This document shows positions 15,632 through 24,814 of a stretch of 64,000 nt of DNA, in pieces (position 1 is the first letter of the stretch; each line of letters starts with the position of its first letter). Source of the DNA: Anaerobiospirillum sp. NML120449 (GTDB lineage Bacteria; Pseudomonadota; Gammaproteobacteria; Enterobacterales; Succinivibrionaceae). The notes under the pieces were generated by a model that was not told the origin of the DNA, did not search any database, and saw only the letters and a program-made list of their open reading frames with translations. The DNA lies in contig NZ_JALKIL010000015.1 in assembly GCF_023051105.1 (NCBI RefSeq), positions 28,494 through 92,493 on the forward strand, in the 5' to 3' direction. Position numbers and translations under genes: made by a program.

Positions 15632-15718
15632 AATCAAGGCGGGCTGAGCTGGTCAGCCCTTTATGTTGGCCTTTTGGCCAGAGATTGTGACCTTATGAGC
15701 CTTTAATGCGCCTGTTTG

Positions 15719-17221
15719 TTACTGGGCTCCGGCTTCAGAGGATGGAGTGGCAGCGGATGGGGCCTGTGGAGCTGCTGGGGCCTGTTGAGCTGCTGGGGCC
15801 TGTTGAGCTGCTGGGGCAGCAGGGGCGGCTTCAGGAGCTACGGTTACACCTGCAGGCAGAGCATTCTTGTTGATACGGGTGTTACCTACAGCCTCTTCAC
15901 TGGTAATAGGAGCAGGCATCTGATCTGGTGGGTTGCCCTTCATTGGGTCCCAGCCAAGAGTAATGAGGTAGACGCCAAAGCCAACAAGGAATGCAAAAGG
16001 AATGTGCCAGCCGTAACGCAGCCAGTTCATGAATGAGCGGGCCTTAGGGAAGACATTACATACGGCAACGCCGGCAGAGGAGCCAAACCACATCATGGAG
16101 CCGCCGAATCCTACAGCATAGGACAGCAGTGCCCAGTCGTAGCCGCCCTTGATAAGAGTAAGCTGGGTGAGTGGTATGTTGTTGAATACCGAGGATACGA
16201 AGCCGATGGCCATGGTGGACAGGATGGAAGCGTCAGGTACGGAGTCGATTGGCACGAGCTCGGCACAGAATACCAGAGCAATAAGGAATACTGTGGACTC
16301 AATGGCGGTCAGGCCTTCACGGAAGTTGATCTTCACAAAAGGAGTGCCAATCAGAATGGCGATCCAGATACCAAGGGCAGGGAACTCAAGGAAGTAGTTG
16401 AAGATAATGGCACCGGCCAGAATCAGACCAACCAGGGCAATACGACGGGTCTCGACACGTACGCCGCCCTGTGGAACAAAGACGTCCTGTGTATACAGAT
16501 GCTGCTGACGGGCACCAAAGAATGCCAGTATTATGAAAGCGGAAATTGCAGGGATAAAGGCATGGGCCAGGACGAGTGGATCCTTACCGAAGATCCAGAT
16601 CAGGGTAGTAGTAGTATCGCCCACTACCGATCCTGCACCACCTGCATTGGAGGCAGCACAGATAGCGGCGATATAACCGATGTGTACCTTTCCTTTGTAG
16701 AGAGTTGCGGCCATGGAGCAGCCGATAATTGCAGCAGCAATATTGTCAAGGAAGGTTGAGAGTATGAATACGAACAGTAACAGAACCATGGCACCGCCCA
16801 TGCCCTTAGGCAGGTAACGTGGCAGCACGGCAGGGAACTTGGATTCCTCAAAGATGTTAGCCAGAATAGCAAAGCCAGGCAGCATCAGAGCGAGGTTGAG
16901 GTAGGTATTCCATGAGCCTTTTACCCATTCACCATCGGCGTTGGTATAACCAAAAAGCTTATGAATCACCGAGAAGTCAACAAGGAATTCATACTTGTAG
17001 AAACACAAAGCCAGCAAACCTATCAGGGCAACATGCATGGTCTTGTTGTAAAACACGGCTACACCAAGGAGGATGAGACCGAAGATGATCATCTCATAGC
17101 GGATGCCGTAAACAGTAGTAGTGGTGATAATGGCGGAGCTGTCGCCAGTTGCGGCCATGGCGGCGCTGCCGGCCATGCCGAGCAACATCGCCACCATGCT
17201 AAAAATTTTAAAGAGGGGCAT
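15719..17221 (-). CDS. NhaD/ArsB-type ion transporter, probable Na+/H+ antiporter
   Basis: This is a 500-residue inner-membrane protein with about 11 hydrophobic segments and a cleavable-looking N-terminus (MPLFKIFSMVAMLLGMAGSA, AMAATG). The motif SNAGGAGSVVGDTTTTLIWI resembles the conserved GDTTT region of NhaD/ArsB/IT-superfamily transporters, as does FLDNIAAAIIG. Sodium/proton exchange is the most common role of such proteins, but the substrate cannot be read from sequence, and a citrate or other anion role is possible. The last 50 residues form an unusual Ala/Pro/Gln tail with APAAQQ repeats, probably disordered. The gene lies downstream of the half-MFS gene on the same strand with a 276-base gap, so co-transcription is possible. 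Confidence 0.85.
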   Translation of the reverse strand: MPLFKIFSMVAMLLGMAGSAAMAATGDSSAIITTTTVYGIRYEMIIFGLILLGVAVFYNKTMHVALIGLLALCFYKYEFLVDFSVIHKLFGYTNADGEWVKGSWNTYLNLALMLPGFAILANIFEESKFPAVLPRYLPKGMGGAMVLLLFVFILSTFLDNIAAAIIGCSMAATLYKGKVHIGYIAAICAASNAGGAGSVVGDTTTTLIWIFGKDPLVLAHAFIPAISAFIILAFFGARQQHLYTQDVFVPQGGVRVETRRIALVGLILAGAIIFNYFLEFPALGIWIAILIGTPFVKINFREGLTAIESTVFLIALVFCAELVPIDSVPDASILSTMAIGFVSSVFNNIPLTQLTLIKGGYDWALLSYAVGFGGSMMWFGSSAGVAVCNVFPKARSFMNWLRYGWHIPFAFLVGFGVYLITLGWDPMKGNPPDQMPAPITSEEAVGNTRINKNALPAGVTVAPEAAPAAPAAQQAPAAQQAPAAPQAPSAATPSSEAGAQ

Positions 17222-17497
17222 ATTTAATCTTCACAAAATGCTCTGCCCTGACATCAGGCTATACCACGGGATCAAAGGCCTCATGGTGGTATGTATAAGC
17301 CCGTACTGAAAAAGAGATCCGATCGAGGCTGTACTGGCAGTTATCAGATCAGGGATGTACTGGCAATTAACAGTATCCTGGATGGTACTTAAGGCAGAAA
17401 ATCAATCTATTGCAGGGTAAAGAATCGTGGTGACCTGTACCCGTGGATTCTGATCAGAACCTGTTTTCAAATCAGGCTGAAGAGCCGGACTGCTTAA

Positions 17498-18271
17498 TCA
17501 GATGCGCTTGTTGTCGTTCTGCTTCGGGGCAGGTGGAGCTGCATCGCCGTCCTTGATTTCAGTGCTGTCAGAGTGAATGTAGCCACCCATGGACTTCAGG
17601 GCATCAAGATTGATATCGGCATCTGGGGAAGGCCTGGACTTTGGCTTGCTGTGGTGATGGCTGTAGTCAACGCCATCTTTCTGGATACGAAGTACGAATT
17701 TAGGTGCATCGGAGTAGTCGATGTGCAGGCCAAGACGCTGAACCCAAACCCAGAAAGCGATTACGATGAAGTGAGCGTAAACAAGTCGCAGGGTCAGAAG
17801 ACCATACTGGTCAAATATATTGAGAACTGCAACAGAAACTACCGGACCAACTGCCCAGGCAGCCAGTGACATGGCTGAACTGCCGCCCTGGGAGGCAGCC
17901 TTTACCTGAACGTTGAAATTGGCGGTGAAGTACCAGCTCATACCAACACCGCTGATGAGCAGGCCAACGATAAGCATTGCCTGATTCATGGCCAGAGACA
18001 TGAACAGAAGGCCAATCATCATGATCAGTACATCCTGCTCAAATACAGCCTTTACGCCTACCCTTGGAATAAGCGGACGTAAAATCAGCATTCCGGCAAT
18101 AATACCGGCGATAAAGGTAGCACTGACTACAATTGAAGCAATTGTGTACTCTCTGTCAAAGAAGGTTGCCCACAGAGAAAGGCTTGCGAAAATTGCAACC
18201 ACTACGCCGGCACATAAATAGCCTGTAGCTATAAAGATGCCCTTACGGGTTAAATTATCGTTGGTTGACAT
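17498..18271 (-). CDS. MFS-like membrane protein, half-size, His-rich tail
   Basis: The protein has 257 residues. Residues 1-180 contain about six membrane helices, with MFS-like features such as LRPLIPRVGVKAVFEQD between helices and SGVGMSWYFTANFNVQVKAA. That is half of a normal 12-helix MFS carrier. Residues 190-257 are soluble, with a YSHHHSKPKSRP stretch and an acidic/Pro end. GGTGAAG precedes the ATG. It may be a degenerate transporter remnant or a genuine half-size protein. The intact frame, the added tail and the absence of a matching second half nearby argue mildly against a fresh pseudogene. Substrate unknown. Confidence 0.7.
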   Translation of the reverse strand: MSTNDNLTRKGIFIATGYLCAGVVVAIFASLSLWATFFDREYTIASIVVSATFIAGIIAGMLILRPLIPRVGVKAVFEQDVLIMMIGLLFMSLAMNQAMLIVGLLISGVGMSWYFTANFNVQVKAASQGGSSAMSLAAWAVGPVVSVAVLNIFDQYGLLTLRLVYAHFIVIAFWVWVQRLGLHIDYSDAPKFVLRIQKDGVDYSHHHSKPKSRPSPDADINLDALKSMGGYIHSDSTEIKDGDAAPPAPKQNDNKRI

Positions 18272-20277
18272 AACTTCACCACTTGAGCTTTTGCCCTCAG
18301 TCGCTCCGGCTCTGACCTGTTCCTCAGGTCACCGGGCATACCCGGCCCCGTGCCAGTTTCCTGCGAAAGTGCATCCGATACGGAATTTTGTGCTTCCTGA
18401 CATTCTGATTTACATTCTGTTTTACAAAGTGTTTTTCAGCATGTCTCGCTTTGACGTCAGAGCTTCCCGTTTCATTCAGGCCTTGTCTTTTCAGCTCTAT
18501 GAGCTGATCCTGCTGAAATTACATATGCATCATTAAGCATATGACAGGTCGTCTGTAGACCGCCTGTGTAGCAGAGCCTGTTCATGCTCTGCATATTGCT
18601 GAATGATAACAACTGTTCTCTTTCGCACACTGAAATGATCTTTGCGCGATCGGTCCATGTGAGGAATACCCGGGCAAGACCATGGTTTACTCCAGTCTTA
18701 GCATGCAGATACTCCCCCTGATATTGGGAAAGGACAGAAGGACACAGGACATCCAGATGTGGATGAAAGAAAGCAGGGACGGGACCTCAAAGGCAGCACA
18801 GTCTGTTTTTCAACAGACCTGAAAAGATATGTACCATACTGGGAACAGATGGCTAAGTGGCTAACCGCAGCGGACAGAGTTGACTGTCACGGGCGCACAG
18901 CAGCAATAGCTGTCGCGCAGAGATGATTTTGCAGCTGATGTGAGCAGCTGACCATCAATACACAATAACTAATTACCGCCTGTCTGCAGTCGTCATTCCC
19001 GGAAGCAAAGCAGGCTTTACCTGTACGGGTAACTGCCTGTGGCAAGCTTCCATGCAGGGCCCCCATTATGCTGAAGTGGAATTACCTTATGCGCAGTAAC
19101 AGCTCTGTATCGTTTAAACAGCAGTTGCTTCCTGGCACACAACCGTAGTTCACAGTTCTGAAGATTGGCAGGCAGGGCAGCGCAGACTTGTAGACAAGAA
19201 AGGGCACTGTGAGCCTGTTGCAATCATACAGCGGTACACTCTCCCGCAGGCGGTAAGGACTGATCCTCATATAAGCAGAAACTGCTGCGGGCAAAAGCAT
19301 TTCATATTAATTAAGGTATATCCGCCAAAAGTTACTCTGACGCTCACCAGCAGAGGTGATCTGTCGGACAAGCTGCCACTGCAGCCGTTTTCACATGATG
19401 TCACGTACGGTGCTAACTCAGCATCAGAGATTTATTGACTCCCAGTCATCATAACGCAAGTTTGAGAGCACAGATACAGATGGTCATAAGAAAAACGGGC
19501 GCTGCAATCATCAAAATTGCCACATTACAAATATCATTATTTGTGATCTGGCTCTCTTTACATCTCTTTGAGTGATTTTTTTCTGTGCCATTTTTATTTA
19601 CAGCCCCAGGCATACCCGGATAAAAGATCAGGACAGGATCCGTAGTTTAACTTGGATCCAAGCATGTCATAATCAATGGCACAAAACGGCATCCCTATCT
19701 GCAGGATCAGACGAAAAGTACCAGTAAATTTCTGGAAAGGCCCCTCAGCAGGTTTCCAAACAGCAAAAATAAATCACTTTAATAAAAAGCGGGCTTTTTC
19801 GGATAGCGTTTACGGCACCTAAATATAGCAACATGCATGAAATTGGTGCACAATAAGGCTATTTATCACAAAATACGCATGAAATTTCCATAGATATGAA
19901 AAGGCACTGTTTCGGCACTAATGACCATAATTTTGTCACGCAACTTTAAGCAGGGGCAGAGCAAAAAAACTTATAGCTTTGCAGGCAGGCTTTGAAAAGC
20001 AATGAGCTCTTTTCCGTCCCAACGGTATGGGACTGCAACTATGGTTTAAGGTTATAAGAGAGCTGCGCAGGCATGCTGACTGTTCATAGGAAATCGCAAA
20101 ATGATCTGTTCATGACACAAAGTGCACATAAAGCACACTAATACATGGACCGGATGAAGCTGTAGTGAATTTTGAGAACCGAGGGGCCGGTATGGAAACT
20201 GAACAGGCTGCCTGCCTGCAGGCAGGTAGGGCATCATGGATATAAAGAGGGAGGGTTGGACCCCTGTCAGGATGCGA
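18272..20277. other. Gene-poor region with an AT-rich island
   Basis: I see no supportable coding sequence. Short open frames lack ribosome sites and family resemblance. Bases about 19740-20000 are clearly AT-rich compared with their surroundings. They hold GCATGAAATT-type direct repeats (about 19832 and 19876) and a small hairpin, AAAAAGCGGGCTTTTTC (19784). CCTGCCTGCAGGCAGG (20210-20225) is a perfect palindrome. Confidence 0.55.
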
Positions 20278-20279
20278 TA

Positions 20280-20437
20280 TGGTTAAAAAGCAATAATATG
20301 CTAAAATGCCCGTCCTGGTATGAGAGCTTATTGCTCTTTAGTCCAGTCCAGTCCGGCCCCTCCGGCCCTGCAGTGCAGCAACACATTGCAGGTAAAAACA
20401 AAGGGCTGCTTATCATGAGGTAAGCCCGTTTTTTCTG
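20280..20437 (+). ncRNA. Candidate small RNA or leader transcript
   Basis: An extended -10-like TGCTAAAAT (20297-20305) is preceded by GGTTAAAAAG (20280). About 100 bases later comes an imperfect hairpin, GGGCTGCTTA, loop, TAAGCCC, followed by TTTTTT (20403-20435). Between them small stems are visible: AGAGC-TTATT-GCTCT and GGCC-CCTCC-GGCC. No known RNA family is recognised. It could instead be an attenuator in the leader of the DIP1984 gene, which starts about 190 bases later. Confidence 0.35.
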
Positions 20438-20624
20438 TTTGTTCGACTTTTGCCTGTAGTCGTTTTAATTTATGAAGATCATGAGTACGTGACTGACGCC
20501 GTATAAAGGATTGCAGGAGTGCAGGCATGCTGTTTTAAGATGCCTTTCTTGAGGTCACGAGGCCCTGGACTTTCAGGCAATTGGATTTTTGACTGGCAGT
20601 AAGTGCCATCTGAATTAGGAGTAG

Positions 20625-21089
20625 ATGAAGGTGAAACTCGCTGAAGCACTTCAGGAAAGAGCTGATCTGCAGCGCCAGATTAACCAGCTGCGTTCCAGAG
20701 CCATGAGCGCTGCTCTGATGCAGGAAGGCTCAGAGCCTCTTGAGAACCCGGAGTCACTTTTTACCGAGCTTGAGTCACTGTACCAGCGTCTTGAGCATCT
20801 TATCTATTCAATCAATATGACCAACAGCCGCAGCATGCTTGAGGGCAAGCCTGTGACCTGGTACCTGTCCCGTCGTGACATTCTTAACCTTAAGATCAGA
20901 AACTGCAGGGACATTCTTGATGTGGCACGAACCAGTAATATGCGTGCCCGAGGCGGTGAAATTAAGATTCTGCCTGCTGTTGATATCAAGGCCCATCAGC
21001 AGAAGCTGGACATTCTTTGCTCCGAGCTTCGCAAGGTGGACAACAGCATTCAGCAGTTTAACTGGAGTGCTGATCTGATTGAGGAGTAG
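20625..21089 (+). CDS. DIP1984-family (septicolysin-like) protein
   Basis: This 154-residue protein is largely helical with coiled-coil character. It matches the DIP1984/DUF6847 family: MKVKLAEALQERADLQRQIN at the start, then LYQRLEHLIYSINMTNS, a YLSRRDILNLKIRNCRDIL block, a GGEIKILPAVDIK motif and an LRKVDNSIQQFNWSADLIEE end, all in the family order and at the family length. AGGAG precedes the ATG by three bases. The biochemical function of the family is not firmly known; some members are annotated septicolysin. No signal peptide. It stands alone, without an operon partner. Confidence 0.88.
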   Translation: MKVKLAEALQERADLQRQINQLRSRAMSAALMQEGSEPLENPESLFTELESLYQRLEHLIYSINMTNSRSMLEGKPVTWYLSRRDILNLKIRNCRDILDVARTSNMRARGGEIKILPAVDIKAHQQKLDILCSELRKVDNSIQQFNWSADLIEE

Positions 21090-23061
21090 GCCTCCTGACT
21101 TCATACAGACCAGTCAGAGCATGGTGTGCCAGAAGCCGCAAGGCGGCAGGCCTTAGTCTTTGACATTGCGCAGCATATCGGTTTTCAGTCGGTAGTCTGC
21201 TGTTTTGGGCGAATACCAGCGAGTCGACATTGTATTGTCGAAAAGGAACCTGTCACGTTTAAGCTCCAGGAGCGGAGTATTTGTTATTTATCATTCACGC
21301 TCAGCATAACTTACAGGTGCACAATTCACGTTGTATTGTTACTACCATGGTATTGACGAAGCAGCCGATGAGGGTGGGACGTGGGACCTGACCCGATTTC
21401 TGCATATCTGCAACCCGGCCACAGACGCAGGATTGCCAGGCATCAAGTCTGTCAGGCCACATGGCTAAACCCGTTTTAGCAGCACATCTGCCCTTACACC
21501 ACCGGTCCATGGGGCTTTTATTTGTATTTCCCCGGCCAGCCCTCTTGTTCACGAGGAGCCATGGCCTCGCTTTCCCAGCCCCATTCATCCCCGGAATCCA
21601 GTCTTCCTTTGAATTCCGTCCTTTCATAACCCCTTTCGTCCTCATAACCCCTTTGCCAGGTAAGCCTGATCTGACCCTCCTTTATTAGTGTTTCTCTGCT
21701 GCGCCATAGCTTGTCCGGCGTCAGGCCCCCGTGCTTATTGCCTGAAATTGCAGCCTCACATCTTCCTTGATCTCCTGACTTTTCTGCTCTCTCATGGGCC
21801 TTATGGTCAGTCCCGCAAATCTGCTGATAATGCAGCAGCATTACAGATGTAGAGGGCTTTGCCAGTATAGCCGTCAACACTTATCCGTATCCATTACGAA
21901 ATCAGATACTGCATTGTGCTCATAATCACTGCCTCGCATGGCTGGGCCAGGGGCAGCAAGACCAGGGGCAGCAAGACCAGGGGCAGCAAGGCCATGGGCA
22001 GGTCAGGGCACATCTTTACTCTTCCCCTTTAAATTCATCTGGATCTGCATCTCCATGTGTACTGCACCTGAACCTGACCTGTAGCGGCACTTTCAGCTTC
22101 CGCATCAAGGTAGTCGTGACATTCGCATGTATATGACAGCTGCAAGGCTGGCTGCTTGTTGGCCTTGCAGTGTGGCTGGTATTGCACTGTGCGGGACAGG
22201 GCGGCTGAGTTCGTGGCAGTGATGACAGTCATGACAAGGGCTGTCGTAGCTGTGGCCATAGCTAAGGTCTTAGTCGTGACGGTGCTTCGGGATGTTATTG
22301 TTTGTGCTTTTGACTGTGTTCATGAGCTTTTATGGGGGCGGGCCTGCTGGGACGGGCCAGGATAATTACTGGTGCACATCTGATACTGTATGTATTTTTC
22401 TTTGTCTGGTTTTGACCGTATAACAGGTAAAATAATGCCGTTCTTTTGTCTCTAATCTGTTCAGCTTATGTCTGGCCTTGCTTCATGCATGACCGGTTAC
22501 CGTCCCTGTTGCATTCATCCTGGCTGGACAGGTCCGTTTGCAGGGCTGGGCTATGGGGACAGCGTAATTGCATCTTTGCAGATATATTACCGATGCAAAT
22601 ACGCATCCCCATATATGTCACACAAGCACCTGGTAAGCTCCTTTATCCCGTCGACTCAAGTTATGTTGTCTGTATAAGGAGCTGGATTGAGCTAATGCTG
22701 ATGGAAAGGGAGAAGACAGCCTTTTAAAGGGGCTGGATGTTTTGCGGCGACTGTGTTTTCACGGGGAAAAGTGTGAGGAATGCCGCAAAAAAAGGCGTAA
22801 AGCGCCTTTTACCGGTCAGGCAGTTTTGTAGATATGGCCATATGCTATAATTGCTGGACTGAAGATTATTGTGCCTCCCTGCGCCCGCATTACGGATCCA
22901 GGCGCAGCGCGCCCCGGAGAGCATTTGGATAAAGGGAAAAATCCCTTTTCCTGATACCATTACAGGGTATTGCCTCCGCAGGTACTGTCTGAGGCTTTGG
23001 TTTAGTTTGGTAAGGCTACTTTGCTAAACCTAAGCCTTAGTGGTGCATCAGAGCTGACAGG
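21090..23061. other. Gene-poor region, about 2 kb
   Basis: No convincing gene. It contains three 15-base units CCAGGGGCAGCAAGA (21947-21991), a terminator-like hairpin at 22787, and an inverted repeat GGTTTAG / CTAAACC with outer GGCTT/AAGCC arms (about 22992-23037) directly before the JetD-like gene. The inverted repeat could be an operator or an mRNA leader structure. Confidence 0.5.
22787..22812. terminator. Orphan bidirectional terminator-like hairpin
   Basis: AAAAGGCG, loop TAAAG, CGCCTTTT is flanked by A and T runs and so would work on either strand. No gene ends beside it, so an unrecognised transcript may. Confidence 0.5.
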
Positions 23062-24453
23062 ATGTCCTGGGCACGTTTAGACCATAGGAAGTTCATTTTG
23101 AAAAACCGTAGCATTATTCGCAGCGAGATTAACAACTACTATCGCGCCAAAGTGATCAGCTGGCTGGCCAGTCATGTAAATGACAAGCGTGATGTACCTG
23201 AGGATTTTCCTACCCACCTTTATCTTGGTGCTCCAACCAGAGACGAGGATGTAGCTGAGAATCAGACTGCATTTATCAATTTCTGCAAGGAATGGAGTGC
23301 TCCTCTTCCTGCTGGTCATGTAGAGTTTGTAGATCGTACTTTTGACGATATTGGCGCCGTTAAGGTTCCGGTACATCTGGTATTTGAGACTCCTGAAGAG
23401 CTGGCCACCTGGGCCGGTCACCTGGTTGAGTATCAGTCTGCTATCCGCTGCCTGAGCCTCATCCTTCAGGAAATTCCAGAGCTTACCGACTCTGCCCTCA
23501 ACGTTATCAATGGTCTGTCCAATCTTGACTGGATCGACTTTGAGCGTGTGGTTGCTGTTTCCAAGTGGCTCTGTGAAAACCGCGACTCCAACTTCCTTAC
23601 CCGTCAGATTCCTATCCGTGGTATCGATACCACCTGGTTTGAGAAGTACACTCCACTGCTTCTGGACTTCCTGCGCGACTACCTCGAGCTCAACCCATAC
23701 CGCAAGGACATTCTCCAGCTCGGTATCATTCCGCCACCATCTCTGGTACGTATTGTCCTCTTTGATGATGACCTGCGTGCCCGTGTTGGCGGCATGAAGC
23801 TCTTTGCCTGCGCTATTGACGAAATGGCCTCACTGCAGCTGCGTCCTGACCGTATTGTCTTTATGGACAATATCTCTACCGCTGTGGCTTTGCCTCCAAT
23901 CAAAGGCACCATGGCTATCATGACCCCGCTTTCACATATTCGTGAGGTCTGTGAGGTTGACTGGGTTGCCAACAGCCAGTGTCAGTATCTGGGCTCCATT
24001 GATCTGAAGTCCTTTGCCATTCTGCACAACCTGCGTCTGTATCTGCCAAATATCGAGAGCCTCTTAATGGATGAGCAGACTCTGCTGTCCAACCAGGATC
24101 TCTGGACTGCCAACGATGCCCAGACCTATGACTGCGCACCTGTTGCCTTAAATCAGGCAGAAACCCACCTCTACCGCTGCCTGCTTGACGGTTTCTACGG
24201 CACCAATATCCGTCTTGATATCGAGCGTCTGCCACTGGCTCTGGTCGCCACTGCTCTGGGCTCTGAAGATGAGTCTCTGGCTCACGATATCAAGGTAAAT
24301 GGTATTGATGGCGTTCGTCCAAATACCCTCAAGGGCAATGACCCTTACCCTGATCTCGAACAGCGCCGCAAGCTGGCCAATGTCGCTCTGCAAAAGCAGA
24401 AAGACAAGGAAGAGGAAGCTGAGCAGGCTGCCAGCAGAGAGCGCAGAGCCTGA
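23062..24453 (+). CDS. Orphan JetD-like (DUF3322-DUF2220) protein with altered TOPRIM residues
   Basis: This 463-residue protein resembles JetD/MksG, the TOPRIM nuclease subunit of the Wadjet (JetABCD) plasmid-defence complex. Residues 1-200 form the DUF3322-like part, ending IPIRGIDTTWFEK. Residues 220-400 form the DUF2220/TOPRIM-like part: FMDNISTAVALP, YLGSIDLKSFAILHNLRLYL, then LLMDEQTLLSNQDLW and LDIERLPL. In typical JetD these read VENxxTFLALP and YWGDIDTHGF. So the Glu is Asp (residue 269) and the first Asp of DxD is Ser (residue 312); the second Asp (314) remains. The C-terminus is a charged, Lys/Glu-rich tail. No jetA, jetB or jetC homolog lies in this window. The Shine-Dalgarno is weak (ACAGG directly before ATG). 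Family assignment is confident; loss of nuclease activity is inference. Confidence 0.85.
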   Translation: MSWARLDHRKFILKNRSIIRSEINNYYRAKVISWLASHVNDKRDVPEDFPTHLYLGAPTRDEDVAENQTAFINFCKEWSAPLPAGHVEFVDRTFDDIGAVKVPVHLVFETPEELATWAGHLVEYQSAIRCLSLILQEIPELTDSALNVINGLSNLDWIDFERVVAVSKWLCENRDSNFLTRQIPIRGIDTTWFEKYTPLLLDFLRDYLELNPYRKDILQLGIIPPPSLVRIVLFDDDLRARVGGMKLFACAIDEMASLQLRPDRIVFMDNISTAVALPPIKGTMAIMTPLSHIREVCEVDWVANSQCQYLGSIDLKSFAILHNLRLYLPNIESLLMDEQTLLSNQDLWTANDAQTYDCAPVALNQAETHLYRCLLDGFYGTNIRLDIERLPLALVATALGSEDESLAHDIKVNGIDGVRPNTLKGNDPYPDLEQRRKLANVALQKQKDKEEEAEQAASRERRA

Positions 24454-24814
24454 TATAACTTACAGGCCCGGTCGCTCCGGCAATACGGCTACAAAGACCG
24501 TTCACACATCAAGTGATATGCTCACCTGCAGCACTATTGTCCAGGTGGGTTGATGTTTCCGTCAGGTTTGACCTGACCTGGTGATAACAGCACAGTCACT
24601 TCACGGGACTTTCAGCCGTATGGATATGACAGGGCTGCAATTACTGCCCCTGTCCCTGCGGCACCCATATTCCGCAGGCCTGTTTCGCTAAAGGGCGGAG
24701 CTGCCAGCGAGGCATCTGCGCCGGGTCCTGACCCCAGTCAGGAATGACTAACCCTGCCTGGCGCAGGGTTTCATTTTTCAGCAAAAGATTAATCGCACCG
24801 TACAAGGTAATAAC
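24454..24814 (+). other. Gap between the JetD-like gene and the disordered 985-residue gene
   Basis: It holds a terminator at its end (24750-24778) and no gene. The downstream gene starts only about 36 bases after the hairpin, so its promoter must overlap the hairpin, or it relies on readthrough from the JetD-like gene. Confidence 0.55.
24750..24778 (+). terminator. Rho-independent terminator after the JetD-like gene
   Basis: AACCCTGC, loop CTGGC, GCAGGGTT is followed by TCATTTTT. Confidence 0.8.
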
